Source: Brevundimonas sp. (GTDB lineage Bacteria; Pseudomonadota; Alphaproteobacteria; Caulobacterales; Caulobacteraceae). Taken from it: a stretch of DNA of 42,538 nt. A program made the translations under genes and the position numbers. Within the stretch, counting starts at the first letter, position 1. Each line of letters starts with the position of its first letter. The stretch spans positions 1 to 42,538 of the forward strand of contig NZ_QFNM01000041.1 in assembly GCF_003248455.1 (NCBI RefSeq), in the 5' to 3' direction. Under the pieces are notes generated by a model. The model searched no databases, was not told the origin of the DNA, and worked only from the letters and a program-made list of their open reading frames with translations. Positions 7,696 through 15,038 of this stretch are shown piece by piece.

Positions 7696-10107
7696 GTGAA
7701 GATTGCCGAACGCTGGTTCGTGTGGGCGGGCATGGTTCTGCTGGGCGCCATCGCCCTGGCGGGGTTGGTGGTCGCCGTCTATGCGGCGTGGCTGTTCCAC
7801 GACCTGCCGGATGCGTCCGAGCTGGCCGATTATCGTCCGCCCACGGCGACGCGCGTCTATGCCGGCGACGGCACCCTGATCGGCGAGTTCTCGGACGAGC
7901 GTCGCATCTATGTGTCCTACGACCAGATCCCGACGACGGTCGTCCACGCCTTCCTGGCGGCCGAGGATCGCAACTTCTTCCAGCACGGCGGCATCGACGT
8001 GGGCGGCATCGGCCGGGCCTCGATCAAGAACGTCTTCAACCTGGCGCAGGGCCGCCGGCTGGAGGGCGGTTCGACCATCACCCAGCAGGTGGCCAAGAAC
8101 GTCCTGCTCACCAACGAATCCAGCCTGAACCGCAAGGTGAAGGAAGCCATCCTGGCCAATCGGCTGGAGGCGACCCTGTCCAAGCAGCAGATTCTGGAAC
8201 TGTATCTGAACGAGATATTCCTGGGGTATCGCTCGTTCGGCATCGCCTCGGCGGCCTACAACTATTTCGGCAAGTCGCTGGCGCAGCTGACGCCGGACGA
8301 GGCGGCCTTCCTGGCGTCCCTGCCCAAGGGGCCGAACAACTATCACCCCAAGCGCCACCCCGGCGCGGCTAAGGGCCGGCGCGACTGGGTGCTGGGCGAA
8401 ATGGAGCAAAGCGGCTGGCTGACGCCGGCCGAGCTGGTCGCCGCCCGCGCCAAGCCGCTGGTGACGCGCGATGCGCCCCAGCGCTCGGACTACAAGGACG
8501 CGGACTTCTTCGTGGAGGAGGCGCGGCGCCAGGCGGCGGCCAACCCCCAGTTCGGCGAACAGCTTCGCGCCGGCGGCTTCTATATGCGCACCACGCTGGA
8601 TCCCACCTTGCAGACGGCGGCGCGGCGCGCCCTGATGCAGGGGCTGGAGAACTATGACCGGCGTCATGGCTGGCGCGGCGGCTGGGGCGCGACGGAGTTC
8701 GAACCGGGCTGGCAGGCCGAGGCCCTGCGCGGCCGGATTCCGCCAGAGCGGCGCAGTTGGGAGGCCGCCGCCATCGAGAGCGTCAGCGGCGACACGGTGC
8801 GCATCCGCACCGCCAAGACCGACAAGACCGGCACCCTGCTGGCCGCAGACGCCGCCTGGGCCAACGCCAACCGCCAGCTGCGGCGCGGCGAACTGATCTT
8901 CGTGGAGCCGCGGGGCGGGCAGTACGCCCTGAAACAGGTGCCGCGTGTCAACGGCGCCCTGGTGGCGATCGAGCCGCAGTCGGGCCGGGTGCTGGCCATG
9001 GTCGGCGGCTATTCCTATGCGCTGTCGAGCTTCAACCGGGCGACCCAGGCCAAGCGCCAGCCCGGATCGGCCTTCAAGCCGTTCGTCTATGCGACCGCGC
9101 TGGAGGGGGACTTCACCCCGGCCTCCATCGTGCTGGATGCGCCGATCAGCTTCGCCGGCGGGCCGAATGGCCAACGCTGGACGCCCGAGAACTACAGCCG
9201 CCAATACTATGGTCCGCAGACGCTGCGGCGCGGGCTGGAACTGTCGCGCAACGTCATGACGGTGCGCCTGGCCCAGGCCGTCGGCATGAAGAGGATCGTG
9301 GATCAATCGGCCAGGATGGGGCTGCCGGGTTTGACGCCGAACCTGTCGGTGTCTCTGGGCGCCGGCGAAGTCACGCCGCTGGACATCACGGCCGCCTATT
9401 CCGCCTTCGCCAACGGCGGACGGCGGGTGACGCCCTATCTGATCGACTATGTCCAGGACCGTGACGGCGAGACCATCTTCCGCGCCGACAACCGCACCTG
9501 CCGCGAATGCGGACGAGGCTTCTCAGGTCAGGAATCGCCGCGTCTTCAGCCACGCGGAACCCAGGTGATCGATCAGATCACCGCCTATCAGATGAGCTCC
9601 ATGCTGGAAGGCGTGGTCCAGCGCGGCACCGCCGCCAGCGCGCGCGGCCTGGGGCCGTGGGTCGCCGGCAAGACCGGCACGACCAACGAATACCGCTCGG
9701 CCTGGTTCGTGGGCTTCACCACCGACATCGTGGTCGGCGTCTTCATCGGCTTCGACGACAACCGTTCGCTGGGGTCGGGCGAGGCAGGCGCCTCGGCGGC
9801 CGTGCCGGTCTTCACCGACTTCATGCAGACGGCGCTGAAGGAGCGGCCGGCGCGTCCGTTCGTGCGGCCCAAGAACGCCGTCTTCCGCAACGTGAACGGC
9901 ATCGAGGAAGCCTTCCGTCCCGGCACCGAGCGTCAGGCCCCGCCGCCCGTCCGGGCCCCCGCCGCGCCGGTCGGGCCCCAGAACTACTATGACGTGATCC
10001 GCCGCGAACAGGAGGCCGCCTCGGGCGCCCCGGCCGCCGTTCCGGCCCCGACCGCGCCGCCGCCGCCGAAGAAGGCGCCGGCCGAGGACTTGAGCGGATT
10101 GTACTGA
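7696..10107 (+). CDS. mrcA: Penicillin-binding protein 1A (bifunctional class A PBP)
   Basis: Peptidoglycan glycosyltransferase/transpeptidase anchored in the inner membrane, 803 aa. A short cytoplasmic tail is followed by one transmembrane helix (about residues 7-33). The glycosyltransferase domain has the catalytic Glu in AAEDRNFFQHGG (about residue 90) and GGSTITQQ. The transpeptidase domain has SxxK in PGSAFKPF (Ser about 458), SxN in LSRNVM, and KTGTT (Lys about 659). A CRECG pair sits in a loop near residue 600. The C-terminal tail is Ala/Pro-rich. I prefer the GTG at 7696 because GGAG at 7686-7689 lies 6 nt upstream. An in-frame GTG at 7684 is the alternative. A GCTAAAGC -10-like element at 7658-7665 is only suggestive. 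Confidence 0.95.
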   Translation: MKIAERWFVWAGMVLLGAIALAGLVVAVYAAWLFHDLPDASELADYRPPTATRVYAGDGTLIGEFSDERRIYVSYDQIPTTVVHAFLAAEDRNFFQHGGIDVGGIGRASIKNVFNLAQGRRLEGGSTITQQVAKNVLLTNESSLNRKVKEAILANRLEATLSKQQILELYLNEIFLGYRSFGIASAAYNYFGKSLAQLTPDEAAFLASLPKGPNNYHPKRHPGAAKGRRDWVLGEMEQSGWLTPAELVAARAKPLVTRDAPQRSDYKDADFFVEEARRQAAANPQFGEQLRAGGFYMRTTLDPTLQTAARRALMQGLENYDRRHGWRGGWGATEFEPGWQAEALRGRIPPERRSWEAAAIESVSGDTVRIRTAKTDKTGTLLAADAAWANANRQLRRGELIFVEPRGGQYALKQVPRVNGALVAIEPQSGRVLAMVGGYSYALSSFNRATQAKRQPGSAFKPFVYATALEGDFTPASIVLDAPISFAGGPNGQRWTPENYSRQYYGPQTLRRGLELSRNVMTVRLAQAVGMKRIVDQSARMGLPGLTPNLSVSLGAGEVTPLDITAAYSAFANGGRRVTPYLIDYVQDRDGETIFRADNRTCRECGRGFSGQESPRLQPRGTQVIDQITAYQMSSMLEGVVQRGTAASARGLGPWVAGKTGTTNEYRSAWFVGFTTDIVVGVFIGFDDNRSLGSGEAGASAAVPVFTDFMQTALKERPARPFVRPKNAVFRNVNGIEEAFRPGTERQAPPPVRAPAAPVGPQNYYDVIRREQEAASGAPAAVPAPTAPPPPKKAPAEDLSGLY

Positions 10108-10119
10108 GGCTCTAGGTAG

Positions 10120-10133
10120 GCCGTTCGAACGGC
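10120..10133. other. 14-bp perfect palindrome after mrcA
   Basis: GCCGTTCGAACGGC reads identically on both strands and lies 12 nt after the mrcA stop. No T-tract follows, so it is not a clear intrinsic terminator. It may form a weak stem at the mRNA 3' end or be a protein-binding dyad. Confidence 0.4.
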
Positions 10134-10174
10134 GTGTCCTCGTGGCGCGCCGTTTTCATTAATCTTGCCCTATC

Positions 10175-10194
10175 GCACGGCCCGCGGGCCGTGC
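10175..10194. other. 20-bp perfect palindrome in the prfB leader
   Basis: Two 10-nt halves, GCACGGCCCG and its exact reverse complement, abut with no spacer. It lies 33 nt upstream of the prfB ATG. As RNA it could form a very stable stem between mrcA and prfB. No U-run follows, so a simple terminator is unlikely; an operator or RNA-processing/attenuation structure is possible. Confidence 0.45.
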
Positions 10195-10226
10195 TGCCTG
10201 AGGGCCTTGTGTCGCTGGAGATTGCG

Positions 10227-11349
10227 ATGAGACCGGATGTCGAGGCCATGAAGGCCGACATCGAGCAGAGCGTCGCTCTGCTCAGGAGGCGTCTTTGACT
10301 GGGATGCCGCTCTAAGGAAGCTCGACGAGCTGAACGCGCGGGTCGAGGACCCGACCCTCTGGGACAAGCCCGACGATGCCCAGGCCGTCAGCCGCGAACG
10401 TTCGCAGCTGGAAGCCAAGATCAACACCGTCAAGGCGATGGAGCAGGACCTGGAAGACGGGGTGATGCTGGCCGAGATGGCGGACGAGGAGGGCGACGAG
10501 GGCGCGCTGGAAGAGGCGCGTGCGTCGCTGCGCGGCATCAAGGACCGCGCCGCCCGCGCCGAACTGGAGGCCTTGCTGTCGGGCGAGGCCGACGGCAACG
10601 ACGCCTATCTGGAAGTGAATTCGGGCGCCGGGGGCACAGAATCGAACGACTGGGCCGGGATGCTGCTGCGGATGTATTCCCGCTGGGCCAAGGCGCACGG
10701 CTATGAGGTCACGGTCGAGGCGTATGAAGATGGCGAACAGGCGGGGGTCAAGTCGGCCACCATCCTGGTCGAAGGCCCGAACGCCTATGGCTGGCTGAAG
10801 TCGGAATCGGGCGTGCACCGCCTGGTGCGCATCAGCCCCTATGACGCGGCGGCCAAGCGGCACACCAGCTTCGCCTCGGTCGGCGTGTCGCCGGTCGTGG
10901 ACGATGCGATCGAGATCGACATCAACCCCTCGGACGTGCGCACCGACACCTATCGCGCCTCGGGCGCCGGCGGCCAGCACATCAACAAGACCGATTCGGC
11001 CGTGCGCCTGACCCACATCCCGACCAATACGGTCGTCGCCTGCCAGGCCGGCCGGTCCCAGCACCAGAACCGGGAAATGGCCTGGAAGATGCTGCGCGCG
11101 CGCCTGTACGAGCTTGAGCTTCAGAAGCGCGAGGCCGCAGCCCAGGCGCTGGCCGACGCCAAGACCGACATCGGCTGGGGACACCAGATCCGATCCTATG
11201 TGCTGCAGCCGTACCAGATGGTGAAGGACCTGCGGACCGAGGTCGAAACCTCGGACACCCAAGGGGTTCTGGACGGCGACCTGGACGCCTTCATGGGCGC
11301 GGCCCTGGCGGCGCGGGTCGGCGAAACGCGCGGATCCAGCGTGGACTAA
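10227..11349 (+). CDS. prfB: Peptide chain release factor 2 (programmed +1 frameshift)
   Basis: RF2 recognises UGA/UAA stop codons and triggers peptide release. The ATG at 10227 (GGAG at 10217-10220) opens a 23-codon frame that ends at an in-frame TGA at 10296-10298. The site reads AGGAGG CGT CTT TGA C, the canonical prfB autoregulatory slip site with an internal Shine-Dalgarno. A +1 shift on CTT resumes at GAC (10297) and runs to TAA at 11347, giving about 373 aa (E. coli 365). The GGQ motif is at residues 248-250. The stop-recognition tripeptide reads SPY instead of the E. coli SPF, which I believe is common in alphaproteobacteria. Low RF2 favours the shift, so expression is self-regulated. 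It must be annotated as a joined CDS, not a pseudogene. Confidence 0.95.
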
Positions 11350-11352
11350 TGG

Positions 11353-11384
11353 AAAAGGGGCGGCCTGCTAGGCTGCCCCTTCTT
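11353..11384. terminator. Intrinsic terminator between prfB and bactofilin gene
   Basis: A GC-rich stem (11357-11366 with 11370-11379, 9 of 10 pairs, 3-nt loop) is preceded by AAAA and followed by TTCTT. It lies 4 nt after the prfB stop and can serve the convergent bactofilin gene as well. Confidence 0.75.
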
Positions 11385-11403
11385 CTATTCAAAGATGCGC
11401 GAT

Positions 11404-11937
11404 TCAGGCCGGCGACTTGGCTTCGGCCTTGTCCGCCTTCTCGGGTTTCGGCGCGGGGGCTTCCAGCATGGCGGCGCCGGGGGTGTCGCGCTTGGCCTGG
11501 TTGCAGCGGCCTTGGAACCAGGCGCCCTGGTCGATGGCCAGCTGCTCCTGGGTGATGTCGCCCTCGACACGGGCGGTGGCGTAGAGCTTGACCTGTTTGG
11601 CCACGATGGCGCCCGAGACGCGGCCGCGCACGTCCAGAACGTCGGCATGGACCGTGCCCTCGACCGAGCCGCCCTCGCCGATGACGACGCGGGAGACGCG
11701 CACGTCGCCCTTCAGAGAGCCGTCGATCTGAAGCTCGCCGGCGCCGGAGATGTTGCCTTCGTATTTCACGCCCGCCGACAGGGTGGACAGGTTGCTGGAC
11801 CGCGCGGGGCGGCTCGGCTCGGGCGCGCGGGGGGCGGGCGCCGCCGTGGGAAGGGCCGGCGTCGGGGCCGGTTCCGGCGCCGGGGGGATGCCCAGCCCCT
11901 GTGATCCGTTGTCGTAGGATTTGCTCTTGGTGAACAT
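11404..11937 (-). CDS. Bactofilin family cytoskeletal protein
   Basis: Bactofilins polymerise without nucleotide into membrane-associated filaments; in Caulobacter they recruit a peptidoglycan synthase to the stalk pole. The 177-aa protein has a Pro/Ala-rich disordered N-terminus (about 18-45). A beta-helix core (about 50-150) shows the repeating G-x-(I/L/V) pattern seen in GELQIDGSLKGDV and GGSVEGTVHADV. A charged Lys/Ala-rich tail follows. The start ATG is at 11937. It is the last gene of a minus-strand group after bcp, with 118 nt between. Which Caulobacter paralogue (BacA or BacB) it matches cannot be told from sequence alone. Confidence 0.92.
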   Translation of the reverse strand: MFTKSKSYDNGSQGLGIPPAPEPAPTPALPTAAPAPRAPEPSRPARSSNLSTLSAGVKYEGNISGAGELQIDGSLKGDVRVSRVVIGEGGSVEGTVHADVLDVRGRVSGAIVAKQVKLYATARVEGDITQEQLAIDQGAWFQGRCNQAKRDTPGAAMLEAPAPKPEKADKAEAKSPA

Positions 11938-12054
11938 GGTGCGCTCCGCATCCGCCAGCCAAGGCCGGCCAAAGCCCCTATTAGCCCTCGAACCCCACTA
12001 GGCCGTGGGCGGGCGGGCCAGGTCAAGCGCCAGCTTGCGAACCGCGCTCGTCGA

Positions 12055-12516
12055 TCACAGGGTTCTGGCGGCCTGGAGGACGGCAGCGGCGTGGCCGGCC
12101 ACCTTGACGTTGCGCCAGGCCTGGGCGATCCGGCCGTCGGAGGCGATCAGGAAGGTGGCGCGCTCGATCCCCATATAGTCGCGGCCATAGAGTTTTTTCT
12201 GAACCCAGACGCCCCATGCCTCGCAGGCCGCGCCGTCCTCGTCCGAGGCCAGGACGACGGCCAGGCCGTGTTTGGCCTTGAAGCGGTCGTGCTTCCTCAC
12301 CGTATCCTTGGACACGCCAATCACTGTGACGCCCAGAGCGGCGAAGTCGGGCGCCAGCGCGGTGAAGTCCTGAGCCTCGCGGGTGCAGCCGGTCGTGTCG
12401 TCCTTGGGGTAGAAATAGACGATGACGGGCCGGCCCTTGAGGGCGGCGAGGGAGATGCGGCCGCCGCCGTCCGTGGGCAGGTCGAGGGCGGGGGCGGGAT
12501 CGTTGACTTCATGCAT
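12055..12516 (-). CDS. bcp: Thioredoxin-dependent thiol peroxidase (Bcp/PrxQ)
   Basis: Cytoplasmic peroxiredoxin of the Bcp/PrxQ class, 153 aa. The peroxidatic cysteine is C44 in DDTTGCTREA. The usual PrxQ resolving cysteine five residues later is absent (Q49 there). A further cysteine, C98 in GAACEAWGVW, matches the position of the third cysteine of E. coli Bcp. It may therefore act as a one-cysteine enzyme or resolve through C98 (inference). The ATG overlaps the stop of the upstream GIY-YIG gene by 8 nt (ATGCATGA), so translation of the two may be coupled. A palindromic repeat begins 18 nt upstream of the start. Confidence 0.93.
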   Translation of the reverse strand: MHEVNDPAPALDLPTDGGGRISLAALKGRPVIVYFYPKDDTTGCTREAQDFTALAPDFAALGVTVIGVSKDTVRKHDRFKAKHGLAVVLASDEDGAACEAWGVWVQKKLYGRDYMGIERATFLIASDGRIAQAWRNVKVAGHAAAVLQAARTL

Positions 12517-12871
12517 CAGGCATCTCCTCGTTTCCGCTCATCCCCGCGAAGGCGGGGACCCAGTCCTTTGCGTCCTTCAGATCGCCAAGGCGAACAGAGT
12601 CGAAGAGATCGCGCCATTCCGGGTTCTGTTTCTCGATCAGTTGGAGTTTCCAACTGCGGTTCCATTTCTTGATCTGCCGTTCCCGGCGGAATGCGGCCTC
12701 CCGCGTCTCGTGAACCTCGAACCAGACCAACATATGAACGTCGTACTTGGCCGTGAATCCTGCGAAGGTCTTGTCTCTGTGCTGGGCCACGCGCTTGAGC
12801 AGATCGTCGGTAGAACCTGTGTAGAGGGTTCCGTTTCGACGGCTGGCCACGATGTAGGTGAAGAAGGCCAT
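12509..12871 (-). CDS. GIY-YIG domain nuclease, repeat-enclosed
   Basis: Small single-domain GIY-YIG endonuclease, 120 aa from the ATG at 12871. The motif halves are TYIVAS (residues 5-10) and LYTGST (16-21). They are followed by a conserved Arg in LLKRVAQHR and Glu in REAAFRRERQIKKW, the pattern of the UPF0213/YhbQ-like clade. The last 18 or so residues are encoded by a palindromic repeat and are probably not part of the fold. An in-frame ATG at 12937 would add 22 residues read from the opposite repeat (HPRESGDP) and is rejected. The gene is enclosed by inverted copies of the repeat at 12534-12564 and 12885-12915. Its stop overlaps the bcp start. No strong Shine-Dalgarno is seen. Its target is unknown; the repeat itself is a candidate. 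Confidence 0.85.
   Translation of the reverse strand: MAFFTYIVASRRNGTLYTGSTDDLLKRVAQHRDKTFAGFTAKYDVHMLVWFEVHETREAAFRRERQIKKWNRSWKLQLIEKQNPEWRDLFDSVRLGDLKDAKDWVPAFAGMSGNEEMPDA
12534..12564. repeat. 31-bp palindromic repeat, left copy flanking GIY-YIG gene
   Basis: Matches the unit at 6994-7024 with a single A-to-G difference in the loop. It lies inside the 3' end of the GIY-YIG reading frame, where it encodes DWVPAFAGMSG. It pairs with the inverted copy at 12885-12915. Confidence 0.88.
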
Positions 12872-12884
12872 GGTTTGACACAGA

Positions 12885-12915
12885 TCTGGGTCCCCGCTTT
12901 CGCGGGGATGAGCGG
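12885..12915. repeat. 31-bp palindromic repeat, right copy flanking GIY-YIG gene
   Basis: Inverted relative to the copy at 12534-12564 and identical to the unit at 7089-7119 apart from its first base. It ends 27 nt before the tyrS stop and begins 13 nt upstream of the GIY-YIG ATG. It may also act as the tyrS transcript 3' hairpin. Confidence 0.88.
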
Positions 12916-12942
12916 AATGAAATTCTTTTCGGATCAAGTGGG

Positions 12943-14196
12943 TCAGACGGGCCTCACCAGAACGATTTTCTTCTTGCCGGCCGCCAGCTTGATGACGCCG
13001 TCCTTCACGTCGGCTTCGGTCAGCGCCTGGGCGCCGTCGGACACGGCGATGTCGTTCAGGCGCAGGCCGCCGCCCTGAGCCAGGCGGCGGGCCTCGCCGT
13101 TGGAAGCGGTCAGGCCGGTCTTGGTGACGACGGCGGCGATCATGGCGCCGTAAACCTCGGCGGTCGGCAGTTCGACGGTCGGCAGATCGGCCGAGACCTG
13201 GCCCTTTTCGAAGGCGGTTTCGGCGGCGGCGCGGGCGGTCGCGGCCGCCTCGGCGCCGTGCAGCATGGTGGTGGCGGCGTCGGCCAGGGCCTTTTTGGCG
13301 TCGTTTATGGCGGCGCCTTCCAGCGCCTCGAAGCCGGCGATCTCTTCGTCCGACAGGTCGGTGAACAGGCGCATGAAGCGGCCCACGTCGCCGTCCTCGG
13401 TGTTGCGCCAGTATTGCCAGTAGTCATAGGGCGATAGGGCGTCGGCGTTCAGCCACACGGCGCCGCCCACGGTCTTGCCCATCTTCTGGCCCGAGGCGGT
13501 CGACAGCAGCGGCGTGGTCAGGCCGAAGGCGGCCTTGTGGTCCACCTTGCGGGTCAGTTCGACGCCGTTGATGATATTGCCCCACTGGTCCGACCCCCCC
13601 ATCTGGAGCGTGCAGCCATATCGGCGGTTCAACTCCAGGAAGTCGGTCGCCTGCATCAACATATAGTTGAATTCCAGGAAGGTCAGAGGCTGCTCGCGCT
13701 CCAGGCGCAGCTTGACGGAATCGAAGCTGAGCATCCGGTTGATGGTGAAATGGGTTCCGTATTCGCGCAGGAACTCCAGATAGCCGAGTTTCGACAGCCA
13801 CTCGTCGTTGTCGAGCATGATGGCGTCGGACGGGCCGTCGCCGAAGGTCAGGAACTTTTCGAACACGCCCTTGATGCCGGCGATGTTCTCGGCGATCCGC
13901 TCTTCGGTCAGCAGGGGGCGCTGGGTGTCCTTGAAGGAGGGGTCGCCGACCTTGGTCGTGCCGCCGCCCATCAGGACGATGGGCTTGTGCCCGGCCTGCT
14001 GAAGACGGCGAAGCAGCATGATCTGGATCAAGTGGCCGACATGCAGCGACGGCGCCGTGGCGTCGAAGCCGATATAGCCCGTGACCACGCCCTCGGCGGC
14101 GGCGGCGTCCAGTTCGGCCGGATGGGTGATCTGATGGATATAGCCCCGCGCCTGCATGGTGCGGAGGAAGTCGGATTTGAAAGCGTGTTCGGTCAT
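12943..14196 (-). CDS. tyrS: Tyrosyl-tRNA synthetase
   Basis: Class I aminoacyl-tRNA synthetase charging tRNA-Tyr, 417 aa. The HIGH-type signature is HVGH at residues 52-55 and the KMSKS-type loop is KMGKT at 238-242, as in the TyrRS-T/alphaproteobacterial type. GGSDQWGNI near 200 is the tyrosine-site motif. A C-terminal S4 RNA-binding domain (about 350-410) includes EARRLAQGGGLRLN. The ATG at 14196 gives the normal family N-terminus; extending to 14337 adds 47 unrelated residues and is rejected. The upstream 317-nt gap separates it from a divergent pair. Confidence 0.96.
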   Translation of the reverse strand: MTEHAFKSDFLRTMQARGYIHQITHPAELDAAAAEGVVTGYIGFDATAPSLHVGHLIQIMLLRRLQQAGHKPIVLMGGGTTKVGDPSFKDTQRPLLTEERIAENIAGIKGVFEKFLTFGDGPSDAIMLDNDEWLSKLGYLEFLREYGTHFTINRMLSFDSVKLRLEREQPLTFLEFNYMLMQATDFLELNRRYGCTLQMGGSDQWGNIINGVELTRKVDHKAAFGLTTPLLSTASGQKMGKTVGGAVWLNADALSPYDYWQYWRNTEDGDVGRFMRLFTDLSDEEIAGFEALEGAAINDAKKALADAATTMLHGAEAAATARAAAETAFEKGQVSADLPTVELPTAEVYGAMIAAVVTKTGLTASNGEARRLAQGGGLRLNDIAVSDGAQALTEADVKDGVIKLAAGKKKIVLVRPV

Positions 14197-14513
14197 GGCG
14201 GGCTGGGTTAGCAGGGATGACGAGGGGCGTCTTCCCTTTGCTGGCGGGACGGTCCGGCGAAAACACCGTCTGAATAGTGTGAATAGTGTGAAATCGAAGC
14301 CGCGCGATATTGCCCTGGGCCCCGAAAAACAATGCAATGTGCAAGAAAGTGCAATTTGCGCGGCCCCCGCCCGAGATTGGAGGGAACATAATAAGACAGC
14401 CCGAGGGCATGGGCGCCAAATCGCGCTGGGCGGATCGCAAAGCCTTGTCGCGCAAGGGTTTGTCGCCCGGCGATAGGAAGGGCGGGCGCCGATCGCGTTG
14501 ACCGCAGGGCGAC
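14197..14513. other. 317-nt divergent intergenic region (tyrS / DOMON-like gene)
   Basis: No convincing gene. It holds a tandem direct repeat of GAATAGTGT at 14272-14289 and three TGCAA direct repeats starting at 14333, 14340 and 14350, with A-rich tracts between. The composition is more AT-rich than the neighbours, as expected for a double promoter region. A 30-codon basic frame (14409-14501) has no properly spaced ribosome site and is not called. No clear TTGAC/GCTANAWC promoter pair was found. Confidence 0.4.
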
Positions 14514-15038
14514 ATGGGCTACGAAGACGAAATGCGTCTGCCCCTGATCCCCCATCCGACTTCGCGCGCCGACGGGCTGGCGCTGGAGGTGGAGACGCGA
14601 CGCGCCGGCGACGTGCTGAGCCTGGAGTACACGCTGACGGGGCCGGTCGAGACGGTGCTGTGGCCGCAAGGGGCGGCGAGGACGCGGTCCGACGACCTGT
14701 GGCGGGCGACCTGTTTCGAGGCGTTCGCGGCCACGGCGGACGGCTATGTCGAATACAATCTGTCGCCGTCGGGGGCGTGGGCGGCCTATCGGTTCAACGG
14801 TTATCGGCAGGGGATGCGGCCCTTCGACATGGCGGCGCCCTTCATCGTGACGCGCCGCGCGCCGGGCCTGTTCGTGCTGACGGCAGACGTCGCCTTGCCC
14901 GCAGGCGCGACGGGGGCGACGGGGCTGACGGCTGTGATCCAGCGGATGGACGGATCGGTCGGATACTGGGCCTCTAGCCATTCGTCCGATAAGCCGGACT
15001 TCCACCACCCCGACACGTTCGCCTTGGAGCTAAAATGA
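14514..15038 (+). CDS. DOMON-like domain protein
   Basis: 174-aa protein of the DOMON-like superfamily, a beta-sandwich fold that binds haem or sugars in characterised members. The recognisable stretch is DLWRATCFEAF followed by YVEYNLSPSGAWAAYRFNGY (about residues 63-103). No signal peptide is visible, so it is probably cytoplasmic. The ATG at 14514 is used; one at 14532 is a possible alternative. Its stop overlaps the start of the NamZ-family gene as ATGA, which argues that the two products act together. Function is not established; a carbohydrate-binding role is inference from the fold and neighbour. Confidence 0.72.
   Translation: MGYEDEMRLPLIPHPTSRADGLALEVETRRAGDVLSLEYTLTGPVETVLWPQGAARTRSDDLWRATCFEAFAATADGYVEYNLSPSGAWAAYRFNGYRQGMRPFDMAAPFIVTRRAPGLFVLTADVALPAGATGATGLTAVIQRMDGSVGYWASSHSSDKPDFHHPDTFALELK

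Noticed and set aside
7075..9306. A 743-codon open frame on the minus strand
   Set aside because: It is antisense to the PBP1A gene and out of register with ohr.
12872..12937. N-terminal extension of the GIY-YIG protein (HPRESGDP)
   Set aside because: It is a translation of the flanking palindromic repeat. The GIY-YIG fold begins at the ATG at 12871.
14197..14337. 47-residue N-terminal extension of TyrS
   Set aside because: It is absent from the family and includes the tandem-repeat DNA. The ATG at 14196 gives the normal start.
14356..14392. TTGCGC/CATAAT as a sigma70 promoter
   Set aside because: The spacing is about 25 nt, too long for a housekeeping promoter.
14310..14501. A 63-codon basic frame before the DOMON-like gene
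   Set aside because: It has no start with a spaced ribosome site and no recognisable pattern, and its composition reflects the intergenic DNA.
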